Of a DNA stretch of 36,372 bases, positions 25,184 to 33,139 are shown piece after piece. The stretch is from contig JAEETH010000033.1 of assembly GCA_016290215.1 (NCBI GenBank), positions 1 to 36,372 of the forward strand, written 5' to 3'. The position numbers and the translations under genes were made by a program. Numbering within the stretch: the first letter of the stretch is position 1; each line of letters begins with the position of its first letter. The notes beneath the pieces are model-generated. The model searched no databases. It was not told where the DNA came from and saw only the letters and a list, made by a program, of their open reading frames with translations. The DNA comes from Bacteroidales bacterium (GTDB taxonomy: Bacteria > Bacteroidota > Bacteroidia > Bacteroidales > F082).

Positions 25184-25246
25184 AAAGTCTTTCTTTGAGG
25201 TTTTCAAATCGCGGCAAAGGTAACAATTGCCTCCGTTCACGATGTG

Positions 25247-25266
25247 TTGCAGCCTGCAATTTGACC
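25247..25266 (-). repeat. Possible right terminal inverted repeat
   Basis: On the minus strand ggtcaaattgcaggctgcaa, the partner of 22718-22737. The interval 25184-25393 otherwise holds no gene that I can support. Confidence 0.45.
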
Positions 25267-25393
25267 CATTGGTGATTTTTGAACCTCGGTTTTGTCCCTG
25301 AAACGTTTCAATCGATGAAATTGCCTTTATCCATCTGGCTTCACCACACGTCGCAGACTGACCTATAAGTCTGATAGTTTTCTTTTTTTTTCT

Positions 25394-25428
25394 GCGAAAA
25401 TTGGCTTCGCAGCACCTCCATATTTTTG
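25394..25428 (+). promoter_or_regulatory. Island promoter D: palindromic motif plus -7 box for the helicase gene
   Basis: Motif gcgaaaattggcttcgc (25394-25410) is 27 bases before tatttttg (25421-25428). ATG 25451 follows. Confidence 0.75.
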
Positions 25429-25450
25429 CAATCGAAAAACAAAAAATAAC

Positions 25451-27514
25451 ATGAAGATTGCAGAAGTAGTTATGGACGAGCCCAACCTTGAGCAGCAAAA
25501 GGCTTTTGACCTTGTGGCAAACACCAACACCAGTTTGTTCATCACTGGAAAGGCAGGTACGGGCAAAACCACCTTCGTTAAGGGTATTCAGGAGCAAATC
25601 AAAAAGAGCTTTTTGGTGCTGGCTCCAACTGGCATTGCCGCCATGAATGTCGGGGGACAAACCATCCACTCGTTTTTCGGCCTTCCTTTTGAGGCAATAG
25701 GACCGGAAACAAAGATGGAAGTTTCTTTGGAGAAGCGCAAGACCCTTGAACATATCGATACCATCATTATCGATGAAGCCTCTATGGTGCGTTGTGATTG
25801 GGTGGACGGCATCGACCGATTCCTCCGCGCTTTGATGCACACCCATCTTCCTTTTGGCGGTAAGCAAGTGGTGTTTGTCGGCGATCTTTTCCAGTTGCCC
25901 CCAGTGGTGAGACGCGGAAGTGCCGACGATATGATGTTGTGTTATATGTACGGCAACGGTACTCCATATTTTTACAAGGCAAACGTGATGAAGCGGATGA
26001 ATCTGCCCAAGATAGAGTTCCAAAAGGTGTACCGTCAAGAGGATTCGGAGTTTTTGGACATTCTGGATAGGATGCGCTTGGGGGAGAACACGGAAAAAGA
26101 CATGGATGTCCTTAACCGTCATGTGAGCTCCGATGATAAAGTGGGCGATTACTCAGTTATTCTGACTGCCCGTGTGAATACCGCAGACGGCATCAATGAT
26201 CAGAAACTGAATGAAATCGAGTCGGAGGAGTTTTGCTATGAGGGCGAGATTTCGGGCAAGTTCAAGTCTCAGGATGTTCCAGTCCCGATAACGCTGAGGC
26301 TTAAGGTTGGCGCTCAGGTCATTTTCTGCCGCAACGACTATCCGCGTGGCGTTGTGAACGGCACTATTGCCAAAGTTGTGGCTTTGGAGGACGATACAAT
26401 CAAGGTCGCCTTGAAGGATGGAGAGGAAATCGAGGTGGAAAAGATGACATGGGAGACTAAGGAAAGCGTTTATGATGAAACGACCAAGACAGTGAAATCC
26501 GAAGTCGTAGGATCCTTCACCCAATACCCGCTGAAATTGGCTTGGGCCATCACTATACACAAATCCCAAGGCATGTCTTTTGACCGGATGCACTTCGACC
26601 TTACTCGTGGCACTTTTGCTGCAGGTCAGGCATACGTGGCCATCAGTCGTATGCGCTCTTTGGATGGATTAACGTTGAGCAGAAAGATTTTCAAAAACGA
26701 CATTTTACAGAATGCGGAAATCAAGGCTTTTGCCAACTCATTCAACGATGTGGCAATGATTGACGACGAGTTGTCGTTTGGTGAAGAATACTATAAGCAT
26801 CTCGCCAAAAAGGACTATGACAATGCGGCTAAGATGTGCCTGCTTCACTCGATGGAAAAGATGAAGTCGGGCGACTATCGCAGTGCTGCACTCTTGGCAA
26901 AGAAGATGTTTGACGTGATGCTCGATGACAAATGTCTGATAGGGCAGACAAAAGAAGTCCCGCTGTTGAAGGATTGCAGCATGACGTGTAATTTCCTTAA
27001 CGCTGTTATTTGTTTGTATAGCGACCGTTTCGAGGAAGCCATCGGCTATGCCGACATGGTGCTTGACCGCAGGCCTTGCCTTGAAGCCATGTTTGTCAAG
27101 GGGAAAGCCTTGTTGGCATTAGGTTGCTATGATGAGGCATTGGAAATGGCACAACTGATTCGCATAGCCAGCAAAGAGTCGGTTGACAAAGTTGCCATCG
27201 ATAAAAAACAATACCTGTTTGAGGCGGAACTCAACGCAGAGCTTGGAAATCCGAACATCGACACTTGCAAGCAGTTGCTGAAATTGTGTCCCGAGTACAT
27301 TCCAGCATATATCATGTTGCGGAGAGAGGTGAAAAAGGAAGAAATTGTCATAGAACAGGACGAAGAAGATGAAGAAAATCCGTTGATCTTAGTTTTCAAT
27401 GACACGACTGTTTCTGACGATGATTTCAAGGAGATGCTGGAAGAATCGGATATGACAAGCCCGACATTTAAGCAGTTTGCTATAAAGGCAAAAAATATTT
27501 CGGTTGAGTGTTAA
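25451..27514 (+). CDS. Pif1/RecD-like superfamily 1B DNA helicase with C-terminal TPR-like region
   Basis: The 687-residue protein has SF1 helicase motifs in order: Walker A GKAGTGKT at 33-40, VLAPTGIAAMNVGGQTIHSFF (motif Ia), Walker B IIIDEASM at 106-112, FVGDLFQLPPVV (motif III), and IHKSQGMSFD with AYVAISRMRSL near the end of the core (motifs V/VI). This is the Pif1-like subfamily, 5'-3' DNA helicases. The last 230 residues are helical with repeating patterns (YKHLAKKDYDNAAKMC..., FEEAIGYADMVLDRRPCLEAMFVKGKALLALGCYDEAL), like tetratricopeptide repeats, perhaps for partner binding. It has promoter D. The next small gene begins 52 bases after its stop with no obvious promoter, so read-through is possible. 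Confidence 0.92.
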   Translation: MKIAEVVMDEPNLEQQKAFDLVANTNTSLFITGKAGTGKTTFVKGIQEQIKKSFLVLAPTGIAAMNVGGQTIHSFFGLPFEAIGPETKMEVSLEKRKTLEHIDTIIIDEASMVRCDWVDGIDRFLRALMHTHLPFGGKQVVFVGDLFQLPPVVRRGSADDMMLCYMYGNGTPYFYKANVMKRMNLPKIEFQKVYRQEDSEFLDILDRMRLGENTEKDMDVLNRHVSSDDKVGDYSVILTARVNTADGINDQKLNEIESEEFCYEGEISGKFKSQDVPVPITLRLKVGAQVIFCRNDYPRGVVNGTIAKVVALEDDTIKVALKDGEEIEVEKMTWETKESVYDETTKTVKSEVVGSFTQYPLKLAWAITIHKSQGMSFDRMHFDLTRGTFAAGQAYVAISRMRSLDGLTLSRKIFKNDILQNAEIKAFANSFNDVAMIDDELSFGEEYYKHLAKKDYDNAAKMCLLHSMEKMKSGDYRSAALLAKKMFDVMLDDKCLIGQTKEVPLLKDCSMTCNFLNAVICLYSDRFEEAIGYADMVLDRRPCLEAMFVKGKALLALGCYDEALEMAQLIRIASKESVDKVAIDKKQYLFEAELNAELGNPNIDTCKQLLKLCPEYIPAYIMLRREVKKEEIVIEQDEEDEENPLILVFNDTTVSDDDFKEMLEESDMTSPTFKQFAIKAKNISVEC

Positions 27515-27566
27515 CCTTCGGCTACGATATGTCATTAACAGTTGTAACACTTAAAAACAACACATA

Positions 27567-27755
27567 ATGGAATCAATTATTTTGTTAGTAATCGCAGTAG
27601 GACTTGCGTTTGGTGTCGGCTGCTTGGGCCGCACAAGGAAAATCGGTTTCGGGCTGGCATTTGCCATCTCTCTCTTCAATGTCATCGTTGGTTTGATAGC
27701 CGTGCTGTGCTCAAAGAAAACCGAAAATGTTGAACCTAAAAACAAGGAGGACTAA
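27567..27755 (+). CDS. Small two-helix membrane protein
   Basis: This 62-residue protein has two hydrophobic segments (about 3-20 and 28-48) and a charged C-terminal tail (CSKKTENVEPKNKED). I do not recognise it. It is the first of six short genes read in the same direction with gaps of 3-22 bases, probably one operon. Confidence 0.65.
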   Translation: MESIILLVIAVGLAFGVGCLGRTRKIGFGLAFAISLFNVIVGLIAVLCSKKTENVEPKNKED

Positions 27756-27758
27756 ATC

Positions 27759-27935
27759 ATGAAAGCATTAGGATGGGTCTTCGTAATTATCGGTGGCCTG
27801 TCACTGATTGGATCAATTGCCGGAGGCAATAGCGCATTCGGGCCGCTATTTTGGCTGGGCTTGGGCATCACCCTACTCTGCCTTGCCAATCGCAAGAAAG
27901 ACAATGAAGACGAAAACAAAAATGTAGAAGAATAA
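27759..27935 (+). CDS. Small membrane protein
   Basis: A 58-residue frame begins 3 bases after the previous stop (MKALGWVFVIIGGLSLIGSI...). It has two hydrophobic stretches (about 4-22 and 28-44) and a charged tail (RKKDNEDENKNVEE). Its layout mirrors the preceding protein, so the two may be partners. Function unknown. Confidence 0.65.
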   Translation: MKALGWVFVIIGGLSLIGSIAGGNSAFGPLFWLGLGITLLCLANRKKDNEDENKNVEE

Positions 27936-27948
27936 AAACAGACTTGAT

Positions 27949-28653
27949 ATGAAACTCACAGAAATGACAAACGACCAGCTGGTCAACATCATTTTGAGAA
28001 AGGATGATGTTGAGACTAGGCTTAGGAAAGAAATCGCAGCCCTGCAACAAGAGAATGAGCGATTGGTAAAAGTGAAAAGGTTTAGAGTGTTGGCTGTCGG
28101 TCTCATCATTGCAGTGGCTTGCTTGGCATTCATAGGCTTGTCATCGTGCAACTCGAACAGTAAGCCAGGCAAAGGTCAAATAGCTACTACTGTTTTTATT
28201 GACAGTTGTCAAGCAAAAGAGGATGAACGATTAACCACACAGGATTGGGGTTTTGAACCTATGTTTGATACAATTTCATTCTTTGGTGAACCTATCGTGA
28301 TGGATGATTGGACAAGTATACACCACCAGATACGAGTTATTGCATCGGAGAATGATATGCTTAACTATGCCACAGATATAGACCTTTGTGTCTTGTCTAT
28401 TGGGGAAGTGGGCTTTGGAGTAAACATTGACGGTGACGGCATTCACCTTATTGCAAGCATTCAGCCTGACGGCCCCAAGATGAGGCATGTAATTGACTAT
28501 CTCAATAGCATTTATGGCGAACCAAAAGAAGACGAACCTGATTGTTATTGTTGGCGTACTGGAGCCAATGGAGGATGTACGGACGGGATGGTAATAAGAC
28601 TGAGGCCGTTACATTCGGAAGAAGATGGAACAGTGCTGTTTTTTGGAAAATAA
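27949..28653 (+). CDS. Hypothetical protein with coiled coil and one membrane helix
   Basis: The 234-residue protein has an N-terminal coiled-coil-like segment (about 15-42: RKDDVETRLRKEIAALQQENERLV), one membrane helix (about 46-65) ending in SSCNS, and a C-terminal extracytoplasmic domain rich in acidic residues with a late Cys pair (DCYCWRTGANGGC). I do not recognise the domain. Thirteen bases separate it from the gene before and after, in line with an operon. Confidence 0.65.
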   Translation: MKLTEMTNDQLVNIILRKDDVETRLRKEIAALQQENERLVKVKRFRVLAVGLIIAVACLAFIGLSSCNSNSKPGKGQIATTVFIDSCQAKEDERLTTQDWGFEPMFDTISFFGEPIVMDDWTSIHHQIRVIASENDMLNYATDIDLCVLSIGEVGFGVNIDGDGIHLIASIQPDGPKMRHVIDYLNSIYGEPKEDEPDCYCWRTGANGGCTDGMVIRLRPLHSEEDGTVLFFGK

Positions 28654-28666
28654 AAACCTAAGAAAC

Positions 28667-29311
28667 ATGGAAGACAAGAAAGCATTTACAAAAAGCAATC
28701 TGATTGCAGGAGCAATTGGCATTGTAATCATGGGCGTGTTATACTCTTTGCAAGACCGTTCATTTGTTTGGCTTATTCTTTGCGGTTGTCTTGCTCTCGG
28801 AATCATGATAGCTTACATTTTGAGCCTCACCCTTTGGAAAAGCACACGAGCTATTGAGGTCGATATTTGCAAACGTTTGGACAAAGAAGGCTATCATTAT
28901 GAAAAGAAAGAAGGAACCCTTTATGTCAACAAAAACAATAGCCATTTCCAAGTTCAATTGGCTGATAGCTATAACAGAAGGATAAAGCATCTTTATGTCT
29001 TCTACAAATTCAGGGATGATGATTTCGGCAAGGTCACAATGGATGGCTGGAGCCGAGCCGCCAACGCTATCAACATCAATAACACTGACACTATTTTTGT
29101 TGCGCTGGAGGATCATCTTTGCTGTTGTTATCAGACTTCCATTGGCAACTCGAAAGATTTCATGAACGAGTTTGGCCGAGCATACCAAGCCATTGGTGAG
29201 GCGATGGAGGATTATGGCAAACTCATTCCTTATCTGGAGCGCGATTACCCGAAGCGTACAGAGAACCAAACGAGTATTGGATTCAGACAAAACGATCAAC
29301 AACCTCAATAA
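28667..29311 (+). CDS. Hypothetical membrane protein
   Basis: The 214-residue protein starts at ATG 28667 (MEDKKAFTKSNLIAG), after the upstream stop; the frame is open back to 28625 but would overlap the previous gene. Two membrane helices lie at about 11-27 and 33-53, followed by a soluble cytoplasmic or periplasmic domain (about 55-200) with CKRLDKEGYHYEKKEGTLYV and HLYVFYKFRDDDFGKV. No family is recognised. A member of the 27567-30203 operon. Confidence 0.65.
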   Translation: MEDKKAFTKSNLIAGAIGIVIMGVLYSLQDRSFVWLILCGCLALGIMIAYILSLTLWKSTRAIEVDICKRLDKEGYHYEKKEGTLYVNKNNSHFQVQLADSYNRRIKHLYVFYKFRDDDFGKVTMDGWSRAANAININNTDTIFVALEDHLCCCYQTSIGNSKDFMNEFGRAYQAIGEAMEDYGKLIPYLERDYPKRTENQTSIGFRQNDQQPQ

Positions 29312-29323
29312 ACACAAAACGTC

Positions 29324-29665
29324 ATGGAAGAATTATTTTTAAACAAATTGGCTGAGGCATACCAAACTTACAACGCCTCTATCATTGAAGACTATCTGGC
29401 GGACGAAATGCGTTATGCATCAATGTGGGTGTTCCATGAAATGACATCCAAAGATGAGTACATGGATTATTTGACCGGGAAGCTGCAAACTCTGAAAGAG
29501 CATGGAGTCTGGATGGAATTTCAGATTGTTCAAGGCAGGATGCACGAAAAAGCTCTGCTCGTGACGAACGATGAAGCACCAGAAGGCAAGTTCGGCTTTG
29601 TTGCTGATTTCAATGATCAAGGTAAAGTGAAGATGCTTAATATTACAGCACAGGCGTTTTTCTGA
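29324..29665 (+). CDS. NTF2-like (SnoaL-type) small protein
   Basis: The 113-residue soluble protein begins FLNKLAEAYQTYNASIIEDYLADEMRYAS..., the helix-helix-strand opening of NTF2/SnoaL-like folds, followed by YMDYLTGKLQTLKE and strands ending VADFNDQGKVKMLNI. Such folds bind small ligands or serve as immunity or scaffold proteins; no active site can be assigned. It is the only clearly soluble product of the operon. Confidence 0.65.
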   Translation: MEELFLNKLAEAYQTYNASIIEDYLADEMRYASMWVFHEMTSKDEYMDYLTGKLQTLKEHGVWMEFQIVQGRMHEKALLVTNDEAPEGKFGFVADFNDQGKVKMLNITAQAFF

Positions 29666-29687
29666 GAACAACTATTAGAAAAGCAAT

Positions 29688-30203
29688 ATGAGAAAACACG
29701 TATTGATTAAGGCAATAGCCCTGCTGCTTTCCTGGTTTACGTTTTCGCCGCTCCTGCTCATCCTTGATGGTCGCTGGAAGCTCTTGCCGAAATGGCTGCG
29801 CGTCGTGCTGTTTGTGTTGTCGCCGATGATGCTGATAATAGTTGTGGTGTTAGCACTTATAGTTCAGGCAGACTATTCGTATTATTCTCGCCGTCATTTT
29901 GTTAAATCTGATGTGATTGAAAACATTACTGGCGTTAGTTTCCCCAAGTACACAGTGGTTGAACGTAGAAGTACATGGTGTGATTATTTCATGTTGGAGT
30001 TCGAAAGAATGCCCGACGAAGCATTCTATAAGGAACTTGACGAGCATTTCGATTGCTTTGAGCCAGGCAAATACAGCTATAGCGCCATCTGGGGCAACGG
30101 AATGGAAGCCCCAAAAGGCGAATCCGCCAAGGACGACATCAGTTTTTCCATTGATATAGAACGAGGTTCAAAGTCGTTTCATATTAGGGTAGGGGAATGG
30201 TGA
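29688..30203 (+). CDS. Hypothetical membrane protein
   Basis: The 171-residue protein has two N-terminal membrane helices (about 7-26 and 38-60) and a 110-residue soluble domain (HFVKSDVIENITGVSFPKYTVVERRSTWCDYFMLEFERMPDEAFYKELDEHF...). No family recognised. It closes the six-gene run; after it the DNA changes to an A/T-rich intergenic region with repeated operator-like words. Confidence 0.65.
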   Translation: MRKHVLIKAIALLLSWFTFSPLLLILDGRWKLLPKWLRVVLFVLSPMMLIIVVVLALIVQADYSYYSRRHFVKSDVIENITGVSFPKYTVVERRSTWCDYFMLEFERMPDEAFYKELDEHFDCFEPGKYSYSAIWGNGMEAPKGESAKDDISFSIDIERGSKSFHIRVGEW

Positions 30204-30244
30204 AAACAAGCAATTGAAATCCCTGTTTAAGTGACAAATTTTCT

Positions 30245-30313
30245 AAAAATCTCCCTATAATAGTGCTTTTTTCTTCAAAAATCTCCCTATATGAGGGATT
30301 TTTGTTATTTTTG
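30245..30313 (+). promoter_or_regulatory. Promoter with repeated operator-like words for the AAA ATPase
   Basis: Direct repeats aaaaatctccctata at 30245-30259 and 30277-30291, 32 bases apart, and an inverted related word tatgagggattttt at 30290-30303, then -7 box tatttttg at 30306-30313. This layout suggests a repressor binding site over the promoter. Confidence 0.65.
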
Positions 30314-30332
30314 CCGCAAAATAGGAGGAGAT

Positions 30333-31505
30333 ATGATTGATAACACTTTAATTGCCTATATGGAGGAGATGCTTCGCCAAACGCCTACTGACTTTGTGCG
30401 CTATATGGCTGACTGTATTGATTGGGACAGCCGCTTGGTCGGTATTGTTGGGCCGCGAGGCGTGGGTAAATCGACCATGCTGTTGCAACGCCTCAAATCG
30501 CATCGGAATGATGGCTTTTGGCTGTATGTTTCGGCTGACCACATTTATTTTGCTAATCATAGTCTGGTGGATTTGGCAGACGACTTCGTGAAAGAAGGCG
30601 GCACACATCTTTATATCGACGAGGCGCACAAGTATCGCAATTGGTCGCGAGAGTTGAAACAGATTTACGATGTGCATCCCGATTTGCATGTCGTGTTCAC
30701 GGGCTCTTCGGTGCTCGACATCACAAAAGGCGAAGCTGACTTGAGCCGTCGCGCCTTGATGTATTCCATGCAGGGATTGTCGTTTCGCGAATATCTTGAA
30801 TTGTTCCATGACGTGAAAACGGAAAAGCATACCTTGGCGGAGATTTTGGCGCACAAGGTTGTGCTTCCAGTCCCCCATCCTTTGCCATTGTTTCGTGATT
30901 ATTTGGCCTTTGGTTATTATCCTTTTGCCAAGGAAAGCAGCTTCGCCATAAGGATGGAGCAAATCATTTCGCAGACGATTGACTCTGACATCCCCCAATA
31001 CGCCGACATGTTGGCTTCCACGGCGCGGAAGCTGAAACAAATGCTGGCAGTGATAGCGGAATTGGCTCCTTACAAGCCCAATGCCGACAGTCTCGCATCA
31101 GAATTGCATGTCAGCAAAAACAATGTGCCCGACTATTTGACTTATCTCGAAAAAGCTGGAATGATTGGCCTGCTGCGCGATGATACTGGCGGCCTGCGTG
31201 GTTTGGGAAAAGTGGAAAAGGTTTATGTGGACAATCCGAGTTTGATGACGGTATTAGCCAATGGTAAACCCGAAATGGGCAACCTACGTGAGACGTTTTT
31301 CTACAATCAAATGCGGGTGATGCACAAGGTGTTTGCCTCAAGGGAGTCGGACTTTGTCGTTAGTAATTACACTTTTGAAGTTGGTGGGCGAAAGAAAGGG
31401 AAGAAGCAAATCCAAGACATTCCGAATGGTGTTGTCGTAAAGGATGACATTGAGTTCGGTCACGGCCTAGTCATTCCGCTTTGGCATTTCGGCTTGACTT
31501 ACTAA
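30333..31505 (+). CDS. AAA ATPase with DUF4143-type C-terminus
   Basis: The 390-residue protein starts at ATG 30333 (MIDNTLIAYMEEML), preceded by a rare strong Shine-Dalgarno sequence aggaggag (30323-30330). Walker A is GPRGVGKS at 40-47, Walker B LYIDEAHK with Asp96/Glu97, and a sensor strand VVFTGSSVLDI follows. The rest (LSFREYLELF..., a winged-helix segment ADSLASELHVSKNNVPDYLTYLEKAGMI, and a C-terminal region with ETFFYNQM and a truncated nuclease-like strand) fits the AAA_14/DUF4143 family, widespread in gut bacteria and archaea with an unknown role. It closes the accessory island. Confidence 0.9.
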   Translation: MIDNTLIAYMEEMLRQTPTDFVRYMADCIDWDSRLVGIVGPRGVGKSTMLLQRLKSHRNDGFWLYVSADHIYFANHSLVDLADDFVKEGGTHLYIDEAHKYRNWSRELKQIYDVHPDLHVVFTGSSVLDITKGEADLSRRALMYSMQGLSFREYLELFHDVKTEKHTLAEILAHKVVLPVPHPLPLFRDYLAFGYYPFAKESSFAIRMEQIISQTIDSDIPQYADMLASTARKLKQMLAVIAELAPYKPNADSLASELHVSKNNVPDYLTYLEKAGMIGLLRDDTGGLRGLGKVEKVYVDNPSLMTVLANGKPEMGNLRETFFYNQMRVMHKVFASRESDFVVSNYTFEVGGRKKGKKQIQDIPNGVVVKDDIEFGHGLVIPLWHFGLTY

Positions 31506-31555
31506 CCATTTTGTAGGTAACTATTCAAAACTAAACTGCATTATTATAAACTTCA

Positions 31556-31590
31556 TAGCTGTAAGCCATCAGCTGTCAGCTATCAGCTTA
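31556..31590. repeat. Simple cagctgtcagctat repeat
   Basis: Imperfect tandem copies of agctgtcagctatc between the converging genes. Similar tandem words occur upstream of rpe. Confidence 0.6.
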
Positions 31591-31666
31591 GTAGCACCAT
31601 GGCTGACTGCTGACGGCCAATTTCTCCTGCCTTTATGTAAACTGATTCTGCTCATCTACTTACAAC

Positions 31667-31695
31667 AAAAAAGCCTCCCCAACGAGAGGCTTTTT
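31667..31695. terminator. Bidirectional terminator
   Basis: Stem aaaaagcctc (31668-31677) / gaggcttttt (31686-31695) with A and T tracts on the two sides, between converging genes ending at 31505 and 31734. Confidence 0.85.
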
Positions 31696-31733
31696 GACTT
31701 TTATCATAGATGACCCTTATGGTTTTGCTTTGT

Positions 31734-32975
31734 TTAGAATATCAACGCCAGCAATACATAAAGCCAGTGCGCAGCGATGCCGGCACAGAGGCCGCCGATG
31801 GTGTGGGCACCAATGGCTTTGCCGATGAGCTTGCGGTAGCCGAGGCTGTCGAGCATGGCAGCATGGGTGCTGAGGAAACCGCTCCAGCACATGCCGATGG
31901 CGGTGAACACGGCGATGGCGTTGTTGTCGATGATGCCTTCAGTGATGAAACGCGGCACCAGACCGATAGCGGCACCCACGGCACCGAGGGCGGTCATCGG
32001 GAACGAAATCAAGGCGCCGTCCTTGAAGCCGAAGAGCCAGTCGAAGATGAAGTTGATTTTGTTGGCCGCCCAGCTGATGACGGGCACGCCTTCGTAGGCC
32101 ACGCCGAGGTATTCACCACCTTCGCCCGAAGGGCCAAAGGTGAGCATCATCACGATGGTGGAGATGCAAAGCACGCCAGGGATGATGGCGAAGCCGATGC
32201 TCACGCCGTCCTTGCCGCCGTCGAGCAACGAGTTGAGGAAACGCATGAACACGCCGCCTTCGCTCTTGAAGGTGATTTGCTGCTCGTCGCCGCCAAATTC
32301 TTCATCGACGGGGGCGTCAAGTTCGGGGTAGGTCTTCAACGTGGAGCGTTGCATCAGTCGTGTGGAGACGATGCTGCCGATGACTGCGCCTGCCACGCCG
32401 ACCAAGGCACCTTTGCCGAAGCCCAGACCCGTCATAAAGGCCACCACCACCAAACCCATGCCGAAGGCAGTGCCGAAGTTGGTGAGCGAGACGAGCTGGT
32501 ATTTCTTGAAATAGCGGTTGAAGTTCTTGTCGTGTGCCAAGGTGATGATGGCGGGGTTGTCGCTCAAGAAGGTCATGATGGCGCCCAAGGCGGCCACGCC
32601 AGGCAGGTTATAGAGCGGCTTCATCAAAGGGCGGAGCAGGTTCTCCAGCAGACGCACCACGCCAAATTCGGTGAGCAACTTGCTGATGGCACCCATGAGC
32701 ACGCAGATGGCCATGATGTAGAACACGGTTTCGAGCAGCAGGTGGTAGGCCGTCTGCATGAAGGTGTTCAGCATCTTGGGCAAGGTCATCTTATAGGCTA
32801 ATAGCCCGAAAAAGCTGAAAAAGATGATGAGGAAGAAGATAGCCTCGAAGCTACGTTTTGTGGTGAACTTCAAAGGTCGTTTCAGCTTCTCTTCAATCTT
32901 TTTGAAGATTTTTTCCACCCTCTCGTGATAGTCGTGGGTGTTTCGCTTGATGGTGTTGTATTTTGTCTTTGCCAT
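31734..32975 (-). CDS. Gate-domain (nucleoside-recognition) integral membrane protein
   Basis: The 413-residue protein has a charged N-terminal helix (HERVEKIFKKIEEKLKRPLK), then about eight to ten hydrophobic segments. Two Gate-like halves are visible: YIMAICVLMGAISKLLTEFGVVRLLENLLRPLMKPLYNLPG...FLSDNPAIITLA, and PMTALGAVGAAIGLVP...NAIAVFTAIGMCWSGFLSTHAAMLDSLG. This matches the nucleoside-recognition (Gate) domain family of inner-membrane proteins related to nucleoside transporters and sporulation proteins SpmA/SpmB, close to the CD0519/CD1768-type group. Transport is inferred from the fold, and the substrate is unknown. It is monocistronic between a terminator and a repeat cluster. Confidence 0.8.
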   Translation of the reverse strand: MAKTKYNTIKRNTHDYHERVEKIFKKIEEKLKRPLKFTTKRSFEAIFFLIIFFSFFGLLAYKMTLPKMLNTFMQTAYHLLLETVFYIMAICVLMGAISKLLTEFGVVRLLENLLRPLMKPLYNLPGVAALGAIMTFLSDNPAIITLAHDKNFNRYFKKYQLVSLTNFGTAFGMGLVVVAFMTGLGFGKGALVGVAGAVIGSIVSTRLMQRSTLKTYPELDAPVDEEFGGDEQQITFKSEGGVFMRFLNSLLDGGKDGVSIGFAIIPGVLCISTIVMMLTFGPSGEGGEYLGVAYEGVPVISWAANKINFIFDWLFGFKDGALISFPMTALGAVGAAIGLVPRFITEGIIDNNAIAVFTAIGMCWSGFLSTHAAMLDSLGYRKLIGKAIGAHTIGGLCAGIAAHWLYVLLALIF

Positions 32976-32993
32976 AACGGGTTGTTTTTATTT

Positions 32994-33139
32994 GACGTGG
33001 GACGTAGGACTTAGGACTTAGGACGTGGGACTTTTAGTTTTTAGTCTTCAGTCTTTCGTCCTTCGTCTTTCGTCTTCAGTCTTTCGTCTTTCGTCTTCAG
33101 TCTTTCGTCTTTCGTCTTTCGTCCTTAGTCCTTTGTCCT
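32994..33139. repeat. Cluster of 7-base-type repeats (gacttag / gtctttc)
   Basis: First part 32994-33031 repeats ggacttag/ggacgtgg; second part 33044-33139 repeats gtctttc/gtcttca and ends ccttagtcctttgtcc, which is the complement of the first part. The cluster fills the gap between two minus-strand genes and supplies the stop codon and last five residues of the porin-like protein. Confidence 0.8.

Noticed and set aside
25133-26122. Minus-strand 329-codon frame over the helicase start
   Set aside because: Only its last part overlaps transposase remnant DNA; the rest is antisense to a well-supported helicase.
31710-32801. Long plus-strand frame opposite the Gate-domain gene
   Set aside because: His/Glu/Asp-rich shadow translation typical of the reverse of a GC-biased membrane-protein gene; no promoter.
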